From: Gammaproteobacteria bacterium
Lineage (GTDB): Bacteria; Pseudomonadota; Gammaproteobacteria; Xanthomonadales; Wenzhouxiangellaceae
NCBI GenBank assembly: GCA_003567685.1
Contig: PWYW01000056.1
Location: 1-64,000 of the forward strand
Reading direction: 5' to 3'
DNA: 64,000 nt
Of this stretch, positions 1 through 8,622 are shown piece after piece. Numbering within the stretch: position 1 is the stretch's first letter; each line of letters starts with the position of its first letter. The notes beneath the pieces are model-generated. The model saw nothing but the letters and a program-made list of their open reading frames with translations. It did not search any database and was not told where the DNA came from. The translations under genes and the position numbers were made by a program.

Positions 1-1077
1 GCCAGCGGCAGCTTCATCGGTGGCAACAGCATCAATTTCGCCGACTACCTGGGCGAATTCTTTGCCGCCAACAACGCTCGAATCAGCCGCAACGAAGCAC
101 CAGAGATCAACAGCCTGCTGCTGGATGCGATGGGCTCATCGCTGTTGATTGAAGGCCAGGCCAGCGACGCGGACGGTGAGGTGGTGCTGATCGAGCTCGA
201 CATCTCCAACATCGACGCCGCGCCGGTGGCCGTGGACAGCCTGAATGTCATACCTGCTGCTGACGGCCAGTTCAGCGCAACGCTCGACGGCCTGGCTGAT
301 GGACTCTATGAAGTAGCCGCCGTTGCCATCGACAACGAGGGCGCTGAAAGCGCTGTCGTTGCCGCACAGACACGGATAGGCCCCCCACCGCCGGAGCAGC
401 CGCCCACCTTGTCAGATCTCGCCGTGGATGTCGCGGACGACTGCGCCACGGTGTCAGGCACCGTGACCGACGTCAACCAGAATATCCTTTCAGTCTCGGT
501 CTCGTATCGCCAGCAAGCCATTGAGGTGGCCAGCGCAGAAGCCATTGTCGACGGCATCTTTTTCGCTGCCAGCCAATGCGGCCTGCCGGGCGGTGAACTC
601 GAGGCCATCGTGACGGCTATCGACACCACGGACTTGACCGACACCGCGACCATTGCCTTCGAGATTGATGCTGGCCAGACAGGCGACTTCAACTTCCATA
701 TCAACAATGGCCATATCACCTGGGGCTCAGGGTACGCCGCCTGCTACCTGGCTTTCGGTACCAACGAATTCACCATGCGCGAAACAGCGCTGGGTGATGG
801 TCAATGCCACTGGGTAGCCGATGACGATGCTGCCTGCTTCGGCCCCTCGCAAGACTGCTCGCAGCTCGCTGGATCGGGCCCTGAACCAACCCCCGAACCT
901 GGCCCCGAACCTGAGCCCGAACCTGAGCCTGAACCCACCCCGACCTGCTCCTCGGTTGCCGCGTTCAACTACCTCCACCGCGCCGCTGGTCGAGCCTATT
1001 CCACCGGAAGCTTCTGGGCACCGAGCTATTTCAGCCAGGGAGGCGATGACCCCTTCCCGGATCCACCTACGGATTGA
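1..1077 (+). CDS. Secreted PHB-depolymerase-like esterase, C-terminal part (5' truncated)
   Basis: Frame 1 is open from the first base, so the gene begins before the window; the track's start at 130 is an internal Met. About 358 residues are visible. The upstream stretch containing SINFADYLGEFFAANN resembles the end of the catalytic domain of PHB-depolymerase/LpqC-type esterases. Two Ig-like or cadherin-like segments of about 90 residues follow, then a Cys-containing module, a Pro-Glu linker (PEPEPEPEPEP) and a C-terminal stretch with HRAAGRAYS, similar to the end of many secreted PHB depolymerases. No catalytic triad is visible in the retained part. The family assignment rests on these tail features and is an inference; another secreted multidomain hydrolase is possible. 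Confidence 0.6.
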   Translation, partial: ASGSFIGGNSINFADYLGEFFAANNARISRNEAPEINSLLLDAMGSSLLIEGQASDADGEVVLIELDISNIDAAPVAVDSLNVIPAADGQFSATLDGLADGLYEVAAVAIDNEGAESAVVAAQTRIGPPPPEQPPTLSDLAVDVADDCATVSGTVTDVNQNILSVSVSYRQQAIEVASAEAIVDGIFFAASQCGLPGGELEAIVTAIDTTDLTDTATIAFEIDAGQTGDFNFHINNGHITWGSGYAACYLAFGTNEFTMRETALGDGQCHWVADDDAACFGPSQDCSQLAGSGPEPTPEPGPEPEPEPEPEPTPTCSSVAAFNYLHRAAGRAYSTGSFWAPSYFSQGGDDPFPDPPTD

Positions 1078-1270
1078 ATACCCTTTACAGCCTGGACGGT
1101 GCGGTATGGAAGCTGGGCTCATGCCCCGGCTCTCCCTGAGCACTGGGCGACCAAGCCTGGCCTTCGGTGAGAGACCTGATCACCGGCATCAGGCGTGGTG
1201 CCTTTCCGGGCGATAGACCATTCGGGTAAGGTTGGGGCCGGTTTCTTTCCAACGCGCTTTTAAGTTCAGA

Positions 1271-2290
1271 ATGCCCAACCTTCGCCGGATCGTTGCCCTG
1301 GTATTGTCGTTGCTGATGTTGAACGGCTGCGCCCACTACATTGGGCGGAAAATCGTCGAACCGCCCGACCAGCATGAGTTATTGGCATTGGACCCGTCTG
1401 TCGCGGAGCAGCTGCACGGGCAGTTGTTTTCGAACACGGCACGGTTGGCCATGAGCGATGGCGTCGAGCTGCAGGTTTACTGGATGCCTACCGGCGTCTA
1501 TCCGCACCGATATCAGCTGTCACAAAACGAGGAACGTTTCAATTTGCGTTTCTCCATGTCGCTCTCCGGAGGCCCGCCGCGCAATACCGCGCGCGGCACC
1601 ATCGTTTTGCTGCACGGCTGGCAGGTTGATCACCAGCAGCTGCTTTTGTTCGCCATGGAACTGGGCAACCAGGGCTGGAATTCGGTGCTGGTGGACCTGA
1701 GGGGTCATGGCCAGTCCGGCGGCGAGCACGTGACCTTTGGCGTGCGTGAATCCGAGGACATTGCCTCAGTACTCGACTGGGTGCGCGAGCAACCCGAATT
1801 TGTCGAGCCGCTGGTGGTCATGGGCACCTCGTTGGGCGGCTCGGTGGGCCTGATGGCCGCAGCCCGGCGACCGGTGGACGCGGTGGTGGCCGTCGCGCCT
1901 TTCGCCGACTTCGGCGAGATCCTGCCCAACGGGCTGCAGGTCATGGCACCGGGCTGGATGGGCCCGTGGCTGCAACCGGCGCGGATCGAGCGCGCCCTGG
2001 TTCATGCCGAACAACGGGCCGGCATTCGCATGGCCGACGCGGCACCGATTCTCACCGCCTCGGAAATACAGGCACCGGTGCTGCTGATTCATGGCAAGGG
2101 CGACCGCTTCGTGCCGAAGGCCCAAAGCGAGCGACTGGCAGACAGTCTGCCCAACGCCCGGCTTGAGCTGGTTGATGTGTCGCAGCACGAAGTCTTGCTG
2201 ATTGACCGCGACCGGCTGTTCGACCTGGCCTTGCCCTGGCTGGACGAGGTTGCACCGGCAAGGCCGCCCGTGCCAGAGAACGCGAACTGA
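1271..2290 (+). CDS. Lipoprotein alpha/beta-hydrolase (probable esterase)
   Basis: A 339-residue protein. The track opens at a TTG (1232), but the ATG at 1271 gives a clean lipoprotein signal, MPNLRRIVALVLSLLMLNGC, with a lipobox ending at Cys20, so I chose it. The alpha/beta-hydrolase fold shows in order: an HGW oxyanion region, DLRGHGQSGG, the nucleophile elbow GTSLGGS, GKGDRFVP around the likely catalytic Asp, and SQHE around the likely His. It is probably anchored in a membrane facing the periplasm and hydrolyses an ester or amide; the substrate cannot be read from sequence. It converges on acnD across a terminator. Confidence 0.8.
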   Translation: MPNLRRIVALVLSLLMLNGCAHYIGRKIVEPPDQHELLALDPSVAEQLHGQLFSNTARLAMSDGVELQVYWMPTGVYPHRYQLSQNEERFNLRFSMSLSGGPPRNTARGTIVLLHGWQVDHQQLLLFAMELGNQGWNSVLVDLRGHGQSGGEHVTFGVRESEDIASVLDWVREQPEFVEPLVVMGTSLGGSVGLMAAARRPVDAVVAVAPFADFGEILPNGLQVMAPGWMGPWLQPARIERALVHAEQRAGIRMADAAPILTASEIQAPVLLIHGKGDRFVPKAQSERLADSLPNARLELVDVSQHEVLLIDRDRLFDLALPWLDEVAPARPPVPENAN

Positions 2291-2298
2291 CCGGTCGC

Positions 2299-2332
2299 AA
2301 AAAAAGGGCCGGCGAGGCTGCCCCCGCCGGCC
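2299..2332 (-). terminator. Intrinsic terminator of acnD
   Basis: Read on the minus strand, a GC-rich stem (GGCCGGCG pairing with CGCCGGCC) is followed by CTTTTTTTG. It lies 28 nt past the acnD stop, between two convergent genes. On the plus strand there is no T run after the stem, so it mainly serves acnD. Confidence 0.8.
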
Positions 2333-2359
2333 GTTCAATCAAGCCACGCCGCTGGCCTG

Positions 2360-4963
2360 TCAGGCCGCTTCGGATTCCTCGAGGAAATCCTGGGCAAAAC
2401 GCTGGAGCACGCCGCCGGCGGAATAGATGCTGACTTCCTCGGCGGTGTCCAGACGGCACTTGACCGCGGCCTCGACGGTCTCGCCGTTGGCCCGATGGAT
2501 AACCAGGGTCAGGGTGGCGCCCGGTGCCGGCTCGCCCTTGACATCAAAGGTTTCGGTGCCGTCGAGCTTCAGTGTCTTGCGATCATCACCGCCGGTGAAC
2601 TCCAGCGGCAAGACGCCCATGCCAATCAGGTTGGTGCGGTGGATGCGCTCGAAGCCTTCGGCCACGATGGCCTCGACGCCGGCCAGGCGCACACCCTTGG
2701 CGGCCCAATCGCGCGAGGAGCCCTGGCCGTAGTCCTTGCCGGCAATGACGATCAACGGCTGCTTGCGCTGCATGTAGGTTTCAATGGCGTCCCACATGCG
2801 CATGACCTTACCGTCGGGCTCGAGCCGGGTCAGTGAACCCTGCTTGACCTCGCCGTCGACCACGGCCATTTCGTTGATCAGCTTGGGGTTGGCAAAGGTG
2901 GCCCGCTGGGCGGTCAGGTGGTCACCGCGGTGGGTGGCGTAGGAATTGAAGTCTTCCTCCGGCAGGCCCATTTTCGCCAGGTATTCGCCGGCCGCGCTGT
3001 CGGCCATGATGGCATTCGACGGCGACAAGTGGTCGGTGGTGATGTTGTCACCCAGCACGGCCAGCGGGCGCATTCCGGTAAGCGTGCGCTCGGCGGCCAG
3101 CGCGCCTTCCCAGTAGGGCGGCCGACGGATGTAGGTACTTTCCGGCCGCCAGTCATACAGCGGGCTGACCTTCTTGATGCGCTTGAATTTCTGGCCGAAC
3201 ATCGGCTCGTAGACCTTGCGGAAGTGTTCGGGCTTGACGCTCTGGGCAACGATGGCATCAATCTCCTCGTCGCTGGGCCACAGGTCTTTCAGCGTGATCG
3301 AATTGCCGTCGGCGTCTTCACCCAGCGCGTCTCTTTCAATATCGAAGCGTACCGAACCGGCAATGGCATAGGCCACGACCAGCGCCGGCGAGGCCAGGAA
3401 GGACTGCTTGGCGTAGGGATGGATGCGGCCGTCGAAGTTGCGGTTGCCCGACAGCACGGCCACCGAGTGCACGTCGCGATCGATGATTTCCTGCTGGATT
3501 TCCGGGTCCAGCGCGCCGGACATGCCGTTGCAGGTGGTGCAGGCAAAGGCGACGATGCCGAAGCCCAGATTTTCCAGCTCTTCAAGCAGGCCGGCCTCTT
3601 CCAGGTACAGGCGAACGGCAATCGAGCCCGGTGCAAACGACGACTTCACCCAGGGTTTGCGCAGCAGACCCAGCTCGTTGGCCTTTTTCGCCAGCAGGCC
3701 GGCAGCAATCACGTTGCGCGGGTTGGAGGTATTGGTGCAGGAGGTGATCGCGGCGATGATCACGGCGCCATCCGGCATCGAACCGTCTTCGGGAATCTCG
3801 TAGGGGCCGGCAATGCCGCTGGTCGACAGCGACGAGGTCGAGACGCGTTTGTGCGGGTTGGACGGGCCGGCGATGTTGCGACCAATCGTCGACAGATCGA
3901 AGCTCAGCACGCGCTCGTAATCGGCGCCCTCGATGTCGTCGGCCCAGATACCGGTGTGACGGGCGTAGTCCTCGACCAGCTTGACGCGGGCCTCGTCGCG
4001 GCCGGTCAGCTTGAGATAGTCGATGGTCTGCTCGTCGATGTGGAACATCGCCGCCGTGGCGCCATATTCCGGGGTCATGTTGGAGATGGTGGCGCGGTCG
4101 CCCACGGTGAGGGTTCGCGCGCCGGGGCCGAAAAACTCCAGCCAGGCACCGACCACGCGTTGCTCGCGCAGGAATTCGGTCAGCGCCAGCACGATATCCG
4201 TCGCGGTAATGCCAGGCTGCGGCTTGCCGGTGAGTTCGACGCCGACGATGTCCGGCAAACGCAGGTAGGAGGCCCGGCCCAGCATGACGTTCTCGGCCTC
4301 CAGGCCGCCCACGCCAATAGCAATAACGCCCAGTGCGCAGACGTGCGGGGTGTGCGAGTCGGTGCCGACCAGGGTATCGGGGAAGGCCACGCTGTCGCGC
4401 ACCTCGACCACGGTGCACATCCGCTCCAGGTTGATCTGGTGCATGATGCCGTTGCCCGGCGGAATCACGTCGACGTTGTCGAAGGCTTCCCTGGTCCAGT
4501 TGATGAAGTCGAACCGGTCGGCGTTGCGGCGTTCTTCGATGGCGCGGTTCTTCTCGAAGGCATCCTTTTCAAAACCGGCGTGCTCGACGGCCAGCGAATG
4601 ATCAACGATGAGCTGGACCGGCACCACCGGGTTGACCGCGGCCGGGTCGCCACCCTTGTCGGCGATGGCATCGCGCAGGCCAGCCAGGTCGACCAGCGCG
4701 GTCTGGCCAAGAATGTCGTGACAGACCACCCTCGCCGGAAACCAGGGGAAATCCAGATCGCGCTTGCGCTCGATGATTTGCCGCAGGCTGTCATCCAGTT
4801 GTTCGGCCGGGCAACAACGCACCAGGTTCTCGGCCAGCACGCGTGAGACGTAGGGCAGCTTGCTCCATGCGCCCGGCGAGAGGGCATCGCAGGCCTCACG
4901 GGCATCGAAGTACGCCAGTTCTGAACCGGGTAGCGTTTTGCGAAAGGGCGAAGTGACATTCAT
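2360..4963 (-). CDS. acnD: Fe/S-dependent 2-methylisocitrate dehydratase AcnD
   Basis: About 867 residues, the usual AcnD length. It dehydrates 2-methylcitrate to 2-methylaconitate in the 2-methylcitrate cycle for propionyl-CoA and can also act on citrate. The sequence follows AcnD rather than AcnA or AcnB, for example YVSRVLAENLV, FPWFPARVVCHDILGQTA, PPGNGIMHQINLERM and GTDSHTPHVCALGVIAIG. The 4Fe-4S ligands are Cys409 in SCTNTS and Cys475/Cys478 in ACTTCNG. The C-terminal swivel domain carries YGQGSSRDWAAKG. Two in-frame ATGs lie 6 nt apart (4969 and 4963); the second has better spacing to a GGA. Usual partners prpF, prpC and prpB are absent nearby. Confidence 0.93.
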   Translation of the reverse strand: MNVTSPFRKTLPGSELAYFDAREACDALSPGAWSKLPYVSRVLAENLVRCCPAEQLDDSLRQIIERKRDLDFPWFPARVVCHDILGQTALVDLAGLRDAIADKGGDPAAVNPVVPVQLIVDHSLAVEHAGFEKDAFEKNRAIEERRNADRFDFINWTREAFDNVDVIPPGNGIMHQINLERMCTVVEVRDSVAFPDTLVGTDSHTPHVCALGVIAIGVGGLEAENVMLGRASYLRLPDIVGVELTGKPQPGITATDIVLALTEFLREQRVVGAWLEFFGPGARTLTVGDRATISNMTPEYGATAAMFHIDEQTIDYLKLTGRDEARVKLVEDYARHTGIWADDIEGADYERVLSFDLSTIGRNIAGPSNPHKRVSTSSLSTSGIAGPYEIPEDGSMPDGAVIIAAITSCTNTSNPRNVIAAGLLAKKANELGLLRKPWVKSSFAPGSIAVRLYLEEAGLLEELENLGFGIVAFACTTCNGMSGALDPEIQQEIIDRDVHSVAVLSGNRNFDGRIHPYAKQSFLASPALVVAYAIAGSVRFDIERDALGEDADGNSITLKDLWPSDEEIDAIVAQSVKPEHFRKVYEPMFGQKFKRIKKVSPLYDWRPESTYIRRPPYWEGALAAERTLTGMRPLAVLGDNITTDHLSPSNAIMADSAAGEYLAKMGLPEEDFNSYATHRGDHLTAQRATFANPKLINEMAVVDGEVKQGSLTRLEPDGKVMRMWDAIETYMQRKQPLIVIAGKDYGQGSSRDWAAKGVRLAGVEAIVAEGFERIHRTNLIGMGVLPLEFTGGDDRKTLKLDGTETFDVKGEPAPGATLTLVIHRANGETVEAAVKCRLDTAEEVSIYSAGGVLQRFAQDFLEESEAA

Positions 4964-5027
4964 AAGCATTCAGTCCGTAATCTGGGGTCAGACATTAACC
5001 GCTAATGGTACCTCATCGACCCTGTTT

Positions 5028-5849
5028 TCAATCGGGCTGACAGCCCGGACAGCGATACAGGCGACGCCCACTGACCGTGGTCCGCTCGATGGCGCTGTCG
5101 CAAAGGTGGCAGGCCTGACCCTCGCGGTCGAACACGTAGTGCCGGTACTCCCGGCGCGTCCAGCCAGCGCGTTTCAGCGCCAGGGCGCGTTCGGCATCCA
5201 GGGTGATTCCACCGGTCTTGACCGATCGCCACATCAACCGATGGGCGGCCTCGGCCAGCCTTCGACGCCTTCCAGCATCCAGATCGACCAGACGCGAATC
5301 CGGCGGAATGCCGGCCAGGAACAGGATTTCCGAGCGCAGGTAATTCCCCACGCCGGCCAGGAAAGACTGGTCCAGCAGCAACAGACCCAGACGCCGACGC
5401 TGGCCGGGAAATTCGTCGAGCCAGGCGTCTACCTCGTCAACGCCGGCCTCCGAGGAGAGGATGTCCAGCCCGGCACGGGCGATGAAGGGATGAGACTGGA
5501 TCTCGCTGGCAGGGATTACCTCGATGTCGGAAGCGGAATACAGCAGCGCTGACCGGGTTGGCGTGCTGAGCGCCAGTCGCAGTGAGCGGCGCGTGTCCGG
5601 CCGCCGATCCGGTTCGCTGAAACGCCAGCGACCGTAAAGCTGGTTATGGGTATAAATCGCTTCACCCGTCCGGAAGTAAATCATCAGAGCCTTGCCGAGG
5701 GTTGTCACTCGTTCGACCTGGCTATCCGAAAGCGGGGCCTGCCATTTTTTCAGGTGATTGAAGGCGAACCAGACTTCAGTCAGTGGCTTGTCGGCGATGT
5801 CGGCGTGCAACTTGCGCGCCACTCGATACATTTCAGGCCCTTCCGGCAC
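5028..5849 (-). CDS. nei: Endonuclease VIII (Nei), oxidised-pyrimidine DNA glycosylase
   Basis: A 273-residue Fpg/Nei-family glycosylase/AP lyase. Start is GTG, supported by AAGGAG 7 nt upstream. After Met removal the N-terminal Pro2 and Glu3 (PEGPE) are the catalytic nucleophile and acid. HNQLYGRW, LLYSASDIE and LDQSFLAGVGNYLRSEIL follow E. coli Nei more closely than MutM. The C-terminal zinc finger is CHLC…CPGC. It removes oxidised pyrimidines in base excision repair. It stands alone: acnD downstream is separated by about 65 nt, and the Nqr operon is divergent. An inverted repeat overlaps its ribosome-binding site. Confidence 0.9.
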   Translation of the reverse strand: MPEGPEMYRVARKLHADIADKPLTEVWFAFNHLKKWQAPLSDSQVERVTTLGKALMIYFRTGEAIYTHNQLYGRWRFSEPDRRPDTRRSLRLALSTPTRSALLYSASDIEVIPASEIQSHPFIARAGLDILSSEAGVDEVDAWLDEFPGQRRRLGLLLLDQSFLAGVGNYLRSEILFLAGIPPDSRLVDLDAGRRRRLAEAAHRLMWRSVKTGGITLDAERALALKRAGWTRREYRHYVFDREGQACHLCDSAIERTTVSGRRLYRCPGCQPD

Positions 5850-5860
5850 GGTTTATCTCC

Positions 5861-5874
5861 TTGACAAATGTCAA
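5861..5874. promoter_or_regulatory. Inverted repeat TTGACAAATGTCAA, possible Crp/Fnr-family site
   Basis: TTGAC-N4-GTCAA has the half-site arrangement of Crp/Fnr-superfamily boxes (FNR itself prefers TTGAT-N4-ATCAA). It touches the nei ribosome-binding site, so protein bound here could block nei. It is about 110 bp upstream of the predicted nqr start of transcription. Seen directly; binding is inference. Confidence 0.35.
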
Positions 5875-5950
5875 AGTTATCAGACGGTTCAGTGCTTTCG
5901 CGTCAACATCGCGGAACGTTCACCAACGCCCTCAAACTCTCGGGATCGAG

Positions 5951-5979
5951 TGGATAAAAAACCGAAATTTTGCGATAAT
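5951..5979 (+). promoter_or_regulatory. Candidate sigma70 promoter of the nqr operon
   Basis: An extended -10 (TGC GATAAT, 5971–5979) has a weak -35 (TGGATA, 5951–5956) 17 nt upstream. The predicted start is near 5986, leaving a leader of about 30 nt before the nqrA ATG. Confidence 0.5.
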
Positions 5980-6015
5980 GAACGGCTGAAATTTACTCCT
6001 TCTGGTTAAACCATC

Positions 6016-7368
6016 ATGATCCGTATCAAAAAGGGATTGGACCTGCCGCTGGCAGGAGAGCCCGAACAGCAGATCCACGCTGGCAATTCGGTGCGCAAGG
6101 TGGCGGTGTTGGGTGCCGATTACCCCGGCATGCGCCCAACCCTGCTCGTCAGCGAGGGCGACCTGGTCAAACGCGGCCAGCCGTTGTTCGAGGACAAGAA
6201 AAACCCCGGCGTGATTCACACCGCCCCTGCGGCCGGCCGCGTGCTGGCGATCAATCGCGGGGCCAAGCGATTCATGCTGTCGGTGGTCATCGACACCACC
6301 GAAGGCGGCGGCGACCAAACCTTCGAGCACTGGCGTGAAGGCCTTCAGGCCAGCACCGATAGCGACACGATCCGCAAAGTGCTGATCGAATCGGGCGAGT
6401 GGACGGCACTGCGGACTCGTCCCTACGGTCGCACCCCGGCCGTCGATAGCCAGCCGCAGGCAATCTTCGTGACCGCCATGGACACCAACCCGGTCTGCGG
6501 CGATCCGGATCTGATCATCGGCGAGCAGCAGGACGCTTTCCGCGACGGCTTGCGCGCCTTGTCGACCCAGACCAAGGGCACTGTGTGGGTCTGTCGTCGC
6601 GCCGGCTCAGAGCTCAAGAGCTTTGCCGAAGGCAACATTCGCGAGGAAAGCTTCGCCGGGCCGCACCCGGCCGGTAATGCCGGCACCCACATTCATTACC
6701 TGAACCCGGTCGATCGCAACCGCGAAGTCTGGTCGATTGACTACCAGAACGTGATTGCCATTGGCAAGCTCATGGCCACCGGCAAGCTCTACAGCGACCG
6801 TGTCATTGCCATCGGCGGTCCGCAAGTCAAGTCTCCGCGCCTGGTGCGTGCCCAGTCGGGCGCCAGCGTTGAAGACCTGACTCGCGATGAAATGAAGGAC
6901 GGCAACAACCGCATCGTTGCCGGCTCGGTCTTCAACGGCCACCATGCCAAGGGCCCAATCGCCTTTCTCGGGCGCCTGCACAACCAGGTCACCGTACTGG
7001 CCGAAGGCGAAGAGCGGCAACTGTTCGGCTACCTGTCGCTCGGGCTCAACGACCGCCGCCACTCGTTCATGAACATCTACCTGAACAAGCTGTTCGGCAA
7101 GCGCCCGCTGAACCTGACCGCCTCGACCAATGGCTCCGAGCGCGCCATGGTGCCACTCGGCCACTACGAAGGCATCTTCCCCTTCGACACCCTGCCCGCC
7201 CAGCTCCTGCGCTCGCTGATTGTCGGCGACATGGAGATGGCGGAAAAACTCGGTGCGCTGGAACTGGTCGAAGAAGACCTGGCCCTGTGCTCCTATGTCT
7301 GCGTCGGCAAGTATGAATACGGGCCGATTCTTCGTGACAACCTTGACCGCATTCAAAGTGAGGGTTAA
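6016..7368 (+). CDS. nqrA: Na+-translocating NADH:quinone reductase subunit A
   Basis: 450 residues, full length. It opens MIRIKKGLDLPLAGEP, characteristic of NqrA. NqrA is the largely cytoplasmic subunit of the six-subunit Na+-pumping NADH:ubiquinone reductase and contributes to the quinone site. It is first in nqrABCDEF-apbE-nqrM and is followed at zero distance by nqrB: its TAA is adjacent to the nqrB ATG. Assignment is firm from the N-terminal motif and operon order. Confidence 0.96.
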   Translation: MIRIKKGLDLPLAGEPEQQIHAGNSVRKVAVLGADYPGMRPTLLVSEGDLVKRGQPLFEDKKNPGVIHTAPAAGRVLAINRGAKRFMLSVVIDTTEGGGDQTFEHWREGLQASTDSDTIRKVLIESGEWTALRTRPYGRTPAVDSQPQAIFVTAMDTNPVCGDPDLIIGEQQDAFRDGLRALSTQTKGTVWVCRRAGSELKSFAEGNIREESFAGPHPAGNAGTHIHYLNPVDRNREVWSIDYQNVIAIGKLMATGKLYSDRVIAIGGPQVKSPRLVRAQSGASVEDLTRDEMKDGNNRIVAGSVFNGHHAKGPIAFLGRLHNQVTVLAEGEERQLFGYLSLGLNDRRHSFMNIYLNKLFGKRPLNLTASTNGSERAMVPLGHYEGIFPFDTLPAQLLRSLIVGDMEMAEKLGALELVEEDLALCSYVCVGKYEYGPILRDNLDRIQSEG

Positions 7369-8622
7369 ATGGGACTGAGAACTTACATCGACCGGCGTAT
7401 TTCGCCCCACTTCCACAAAGGCGGCAAGTACGAGCGGTTCTATACCTTCTATGAAATGTTCGACACCATGCTGTACAGCCCGTCGGACACCACCAAGACC
7501 ACGGCCCACGTGCGCGATGGCCTTGACCTGAAGCGGGTGATGATCACGGTGTGGTTCGCCGCGCTGCCGGCCTTGTTCTTCGGCATGATCAACGTCGGCT
7601 ACCAGGCCAACCTGCAGATCAGCGAGTTCGGCTACACGCCGATCGAGGGCTGGCGGATGGACCTGCTGGCGTTGCTCGGGGTGGGTTTCGACCACACTAA
7701 CTGGATCGCCAACCTGATGCACGGCGCGGTGTATTACCTGCCCATCATGATCGTCACCTATCTTGGTGGTTTCATCTGGGAAGGTCTGTTCGCCTGGCGT
7801 CGTGGTCATGAGGTCAACGAAGGCTTCTTTGTCACCGGCATCCTGTTCACGCTGATTCTGCCGCCCACCATTCCGCTGTGGATGGTCTTCCTGGGCATCA
7901 GCTTCGGGGTTGTCGTAGGTAAAGAAGTGTTCGGCGGCACCGGCAAGAACTTCCTGAACCCGGCCCTGACCGCACGCGCCTTCCTGTACTTCGCCTATCC
8001 GGCCTCGATGTCCGGCGATTCGGTCTGGACCGCCGTGGATGGCTTCTCCTCGCCGACGCCGCTGGCCATGGCCGCTACGGGTGATCTGGACTACAGCGCG
8101 GCACTCACCGCCAATGCCTCGACCGCTCCGGAGGTGGATCTGGCGTGGATGCAGACCGCTCTGGGCGGCATACAAGGCTCGATCGGCGAGACGTCCACGC
8201 TGATCATTGCCTTCGGCGCCCTGATTCTGCTGCTGACCAAGATCGCCTCCTGGCGCATCATGCTGAGCGTTTTCCTGGGCATGTTCTTCATGGCCGGCTT
8301 CCTCAACTGGGTGGGCAGCGAAACCAACCCGATGTTTGCCATGCCCTGGTATTGGCACCTGACCATCGGCGGTTTTGCCTTCGGCATGGTGTACATGGCC
8401 ACCGACCCCGTTTCGGCCTCGATGACCAATGCCGGGAAATGGATATTCGGGATACTGATCGGCGTGATGACGGTACTCATCCGCGTGGTCAACCCGGCCT
8501 TCCCCGAAGGCATCATGCTGGCCATTCTGTTCGCCAACCTGTGCGCGCCGCTGATTGACTACCTGGTCATCAAGGCCACCGTGGCCCGGCGAACGAGACG
8601 TCTCCAGGAGTATGCGGCATGA
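7369..8622 (+). CDS. nqrB: Na+-translocating NADH:quinone reductase subunit B
   Basis: 417 residues, multi-pass inner-membrane subunit that carries a covalent FMN on a Thr and forms part of the Na+ path. Several hydrophobic segments are visible, along with KEVFGGTGKNFLNPAL and MPWYWHLTIGGFAFGMVYMATDPVSA, both typical of NqrB. The flavin-attachment motif, normally D-x2-[S/T]-G-A-T, reads D224-G-F-S-S-P-T230 here. The acceptor Thr is kept, but the Gly-Ala before it are replaced by Ser-Pro. The gene overlaps nqrC by 4 nt. Confidence 0.95.
   Translation: MGLRTYIDRRISPHFHKGGKYERFYTFYEMFDTMLYSPSDTTKTTAHVRDGLDLKRVMITVWFAALPALFFGMINVGYQANLQISEFGYTPIEGWRMDLLALLGVGFDHTNWIANLMHGAVYYLPIMIVTYLGGFIWEGLFAWRRGHEVNEGFFVTGILFTLILPPTIPLWMVFLGISFGVVVGKEVFGGTGKNFLNPALTARAFLYFAYPASMSGDSVWTAVDGFSSPTPLAMAATGDLDYSAALTANASTAPEVDLAWMQTALGGIQGSIGETSTLIIAFGALILLLTKIASWRIMLSVFLGMFFMAGFLNWVGSETNPMFAMPWYWHLTIGGFAFGMVYMATDPVSASMTNAGKWIFGILIGVMTVLIRVVNPAFPEGIMLAILFANLCAPLIDYLVIKATVARRTRRLQEYAA

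Noticed and set aside
2918-4846. 642-codon ORF antisense to acnD
   Set aside because: Shadow frame of a highly conserved gene; composition is unlike a real protein and no family is recognised.
4979-4993. AATCTGGGGTCAGAC, a half of a REP-like palindrome
   Set aside because: Only one half-site and no second copy in the window, so I do not call a repeat.
6607-8358. 583-codon ORF antisense to nqrA/nqrB
   Set aside because: His/Gln/Arg-rich antisense shadow of two certain genes.
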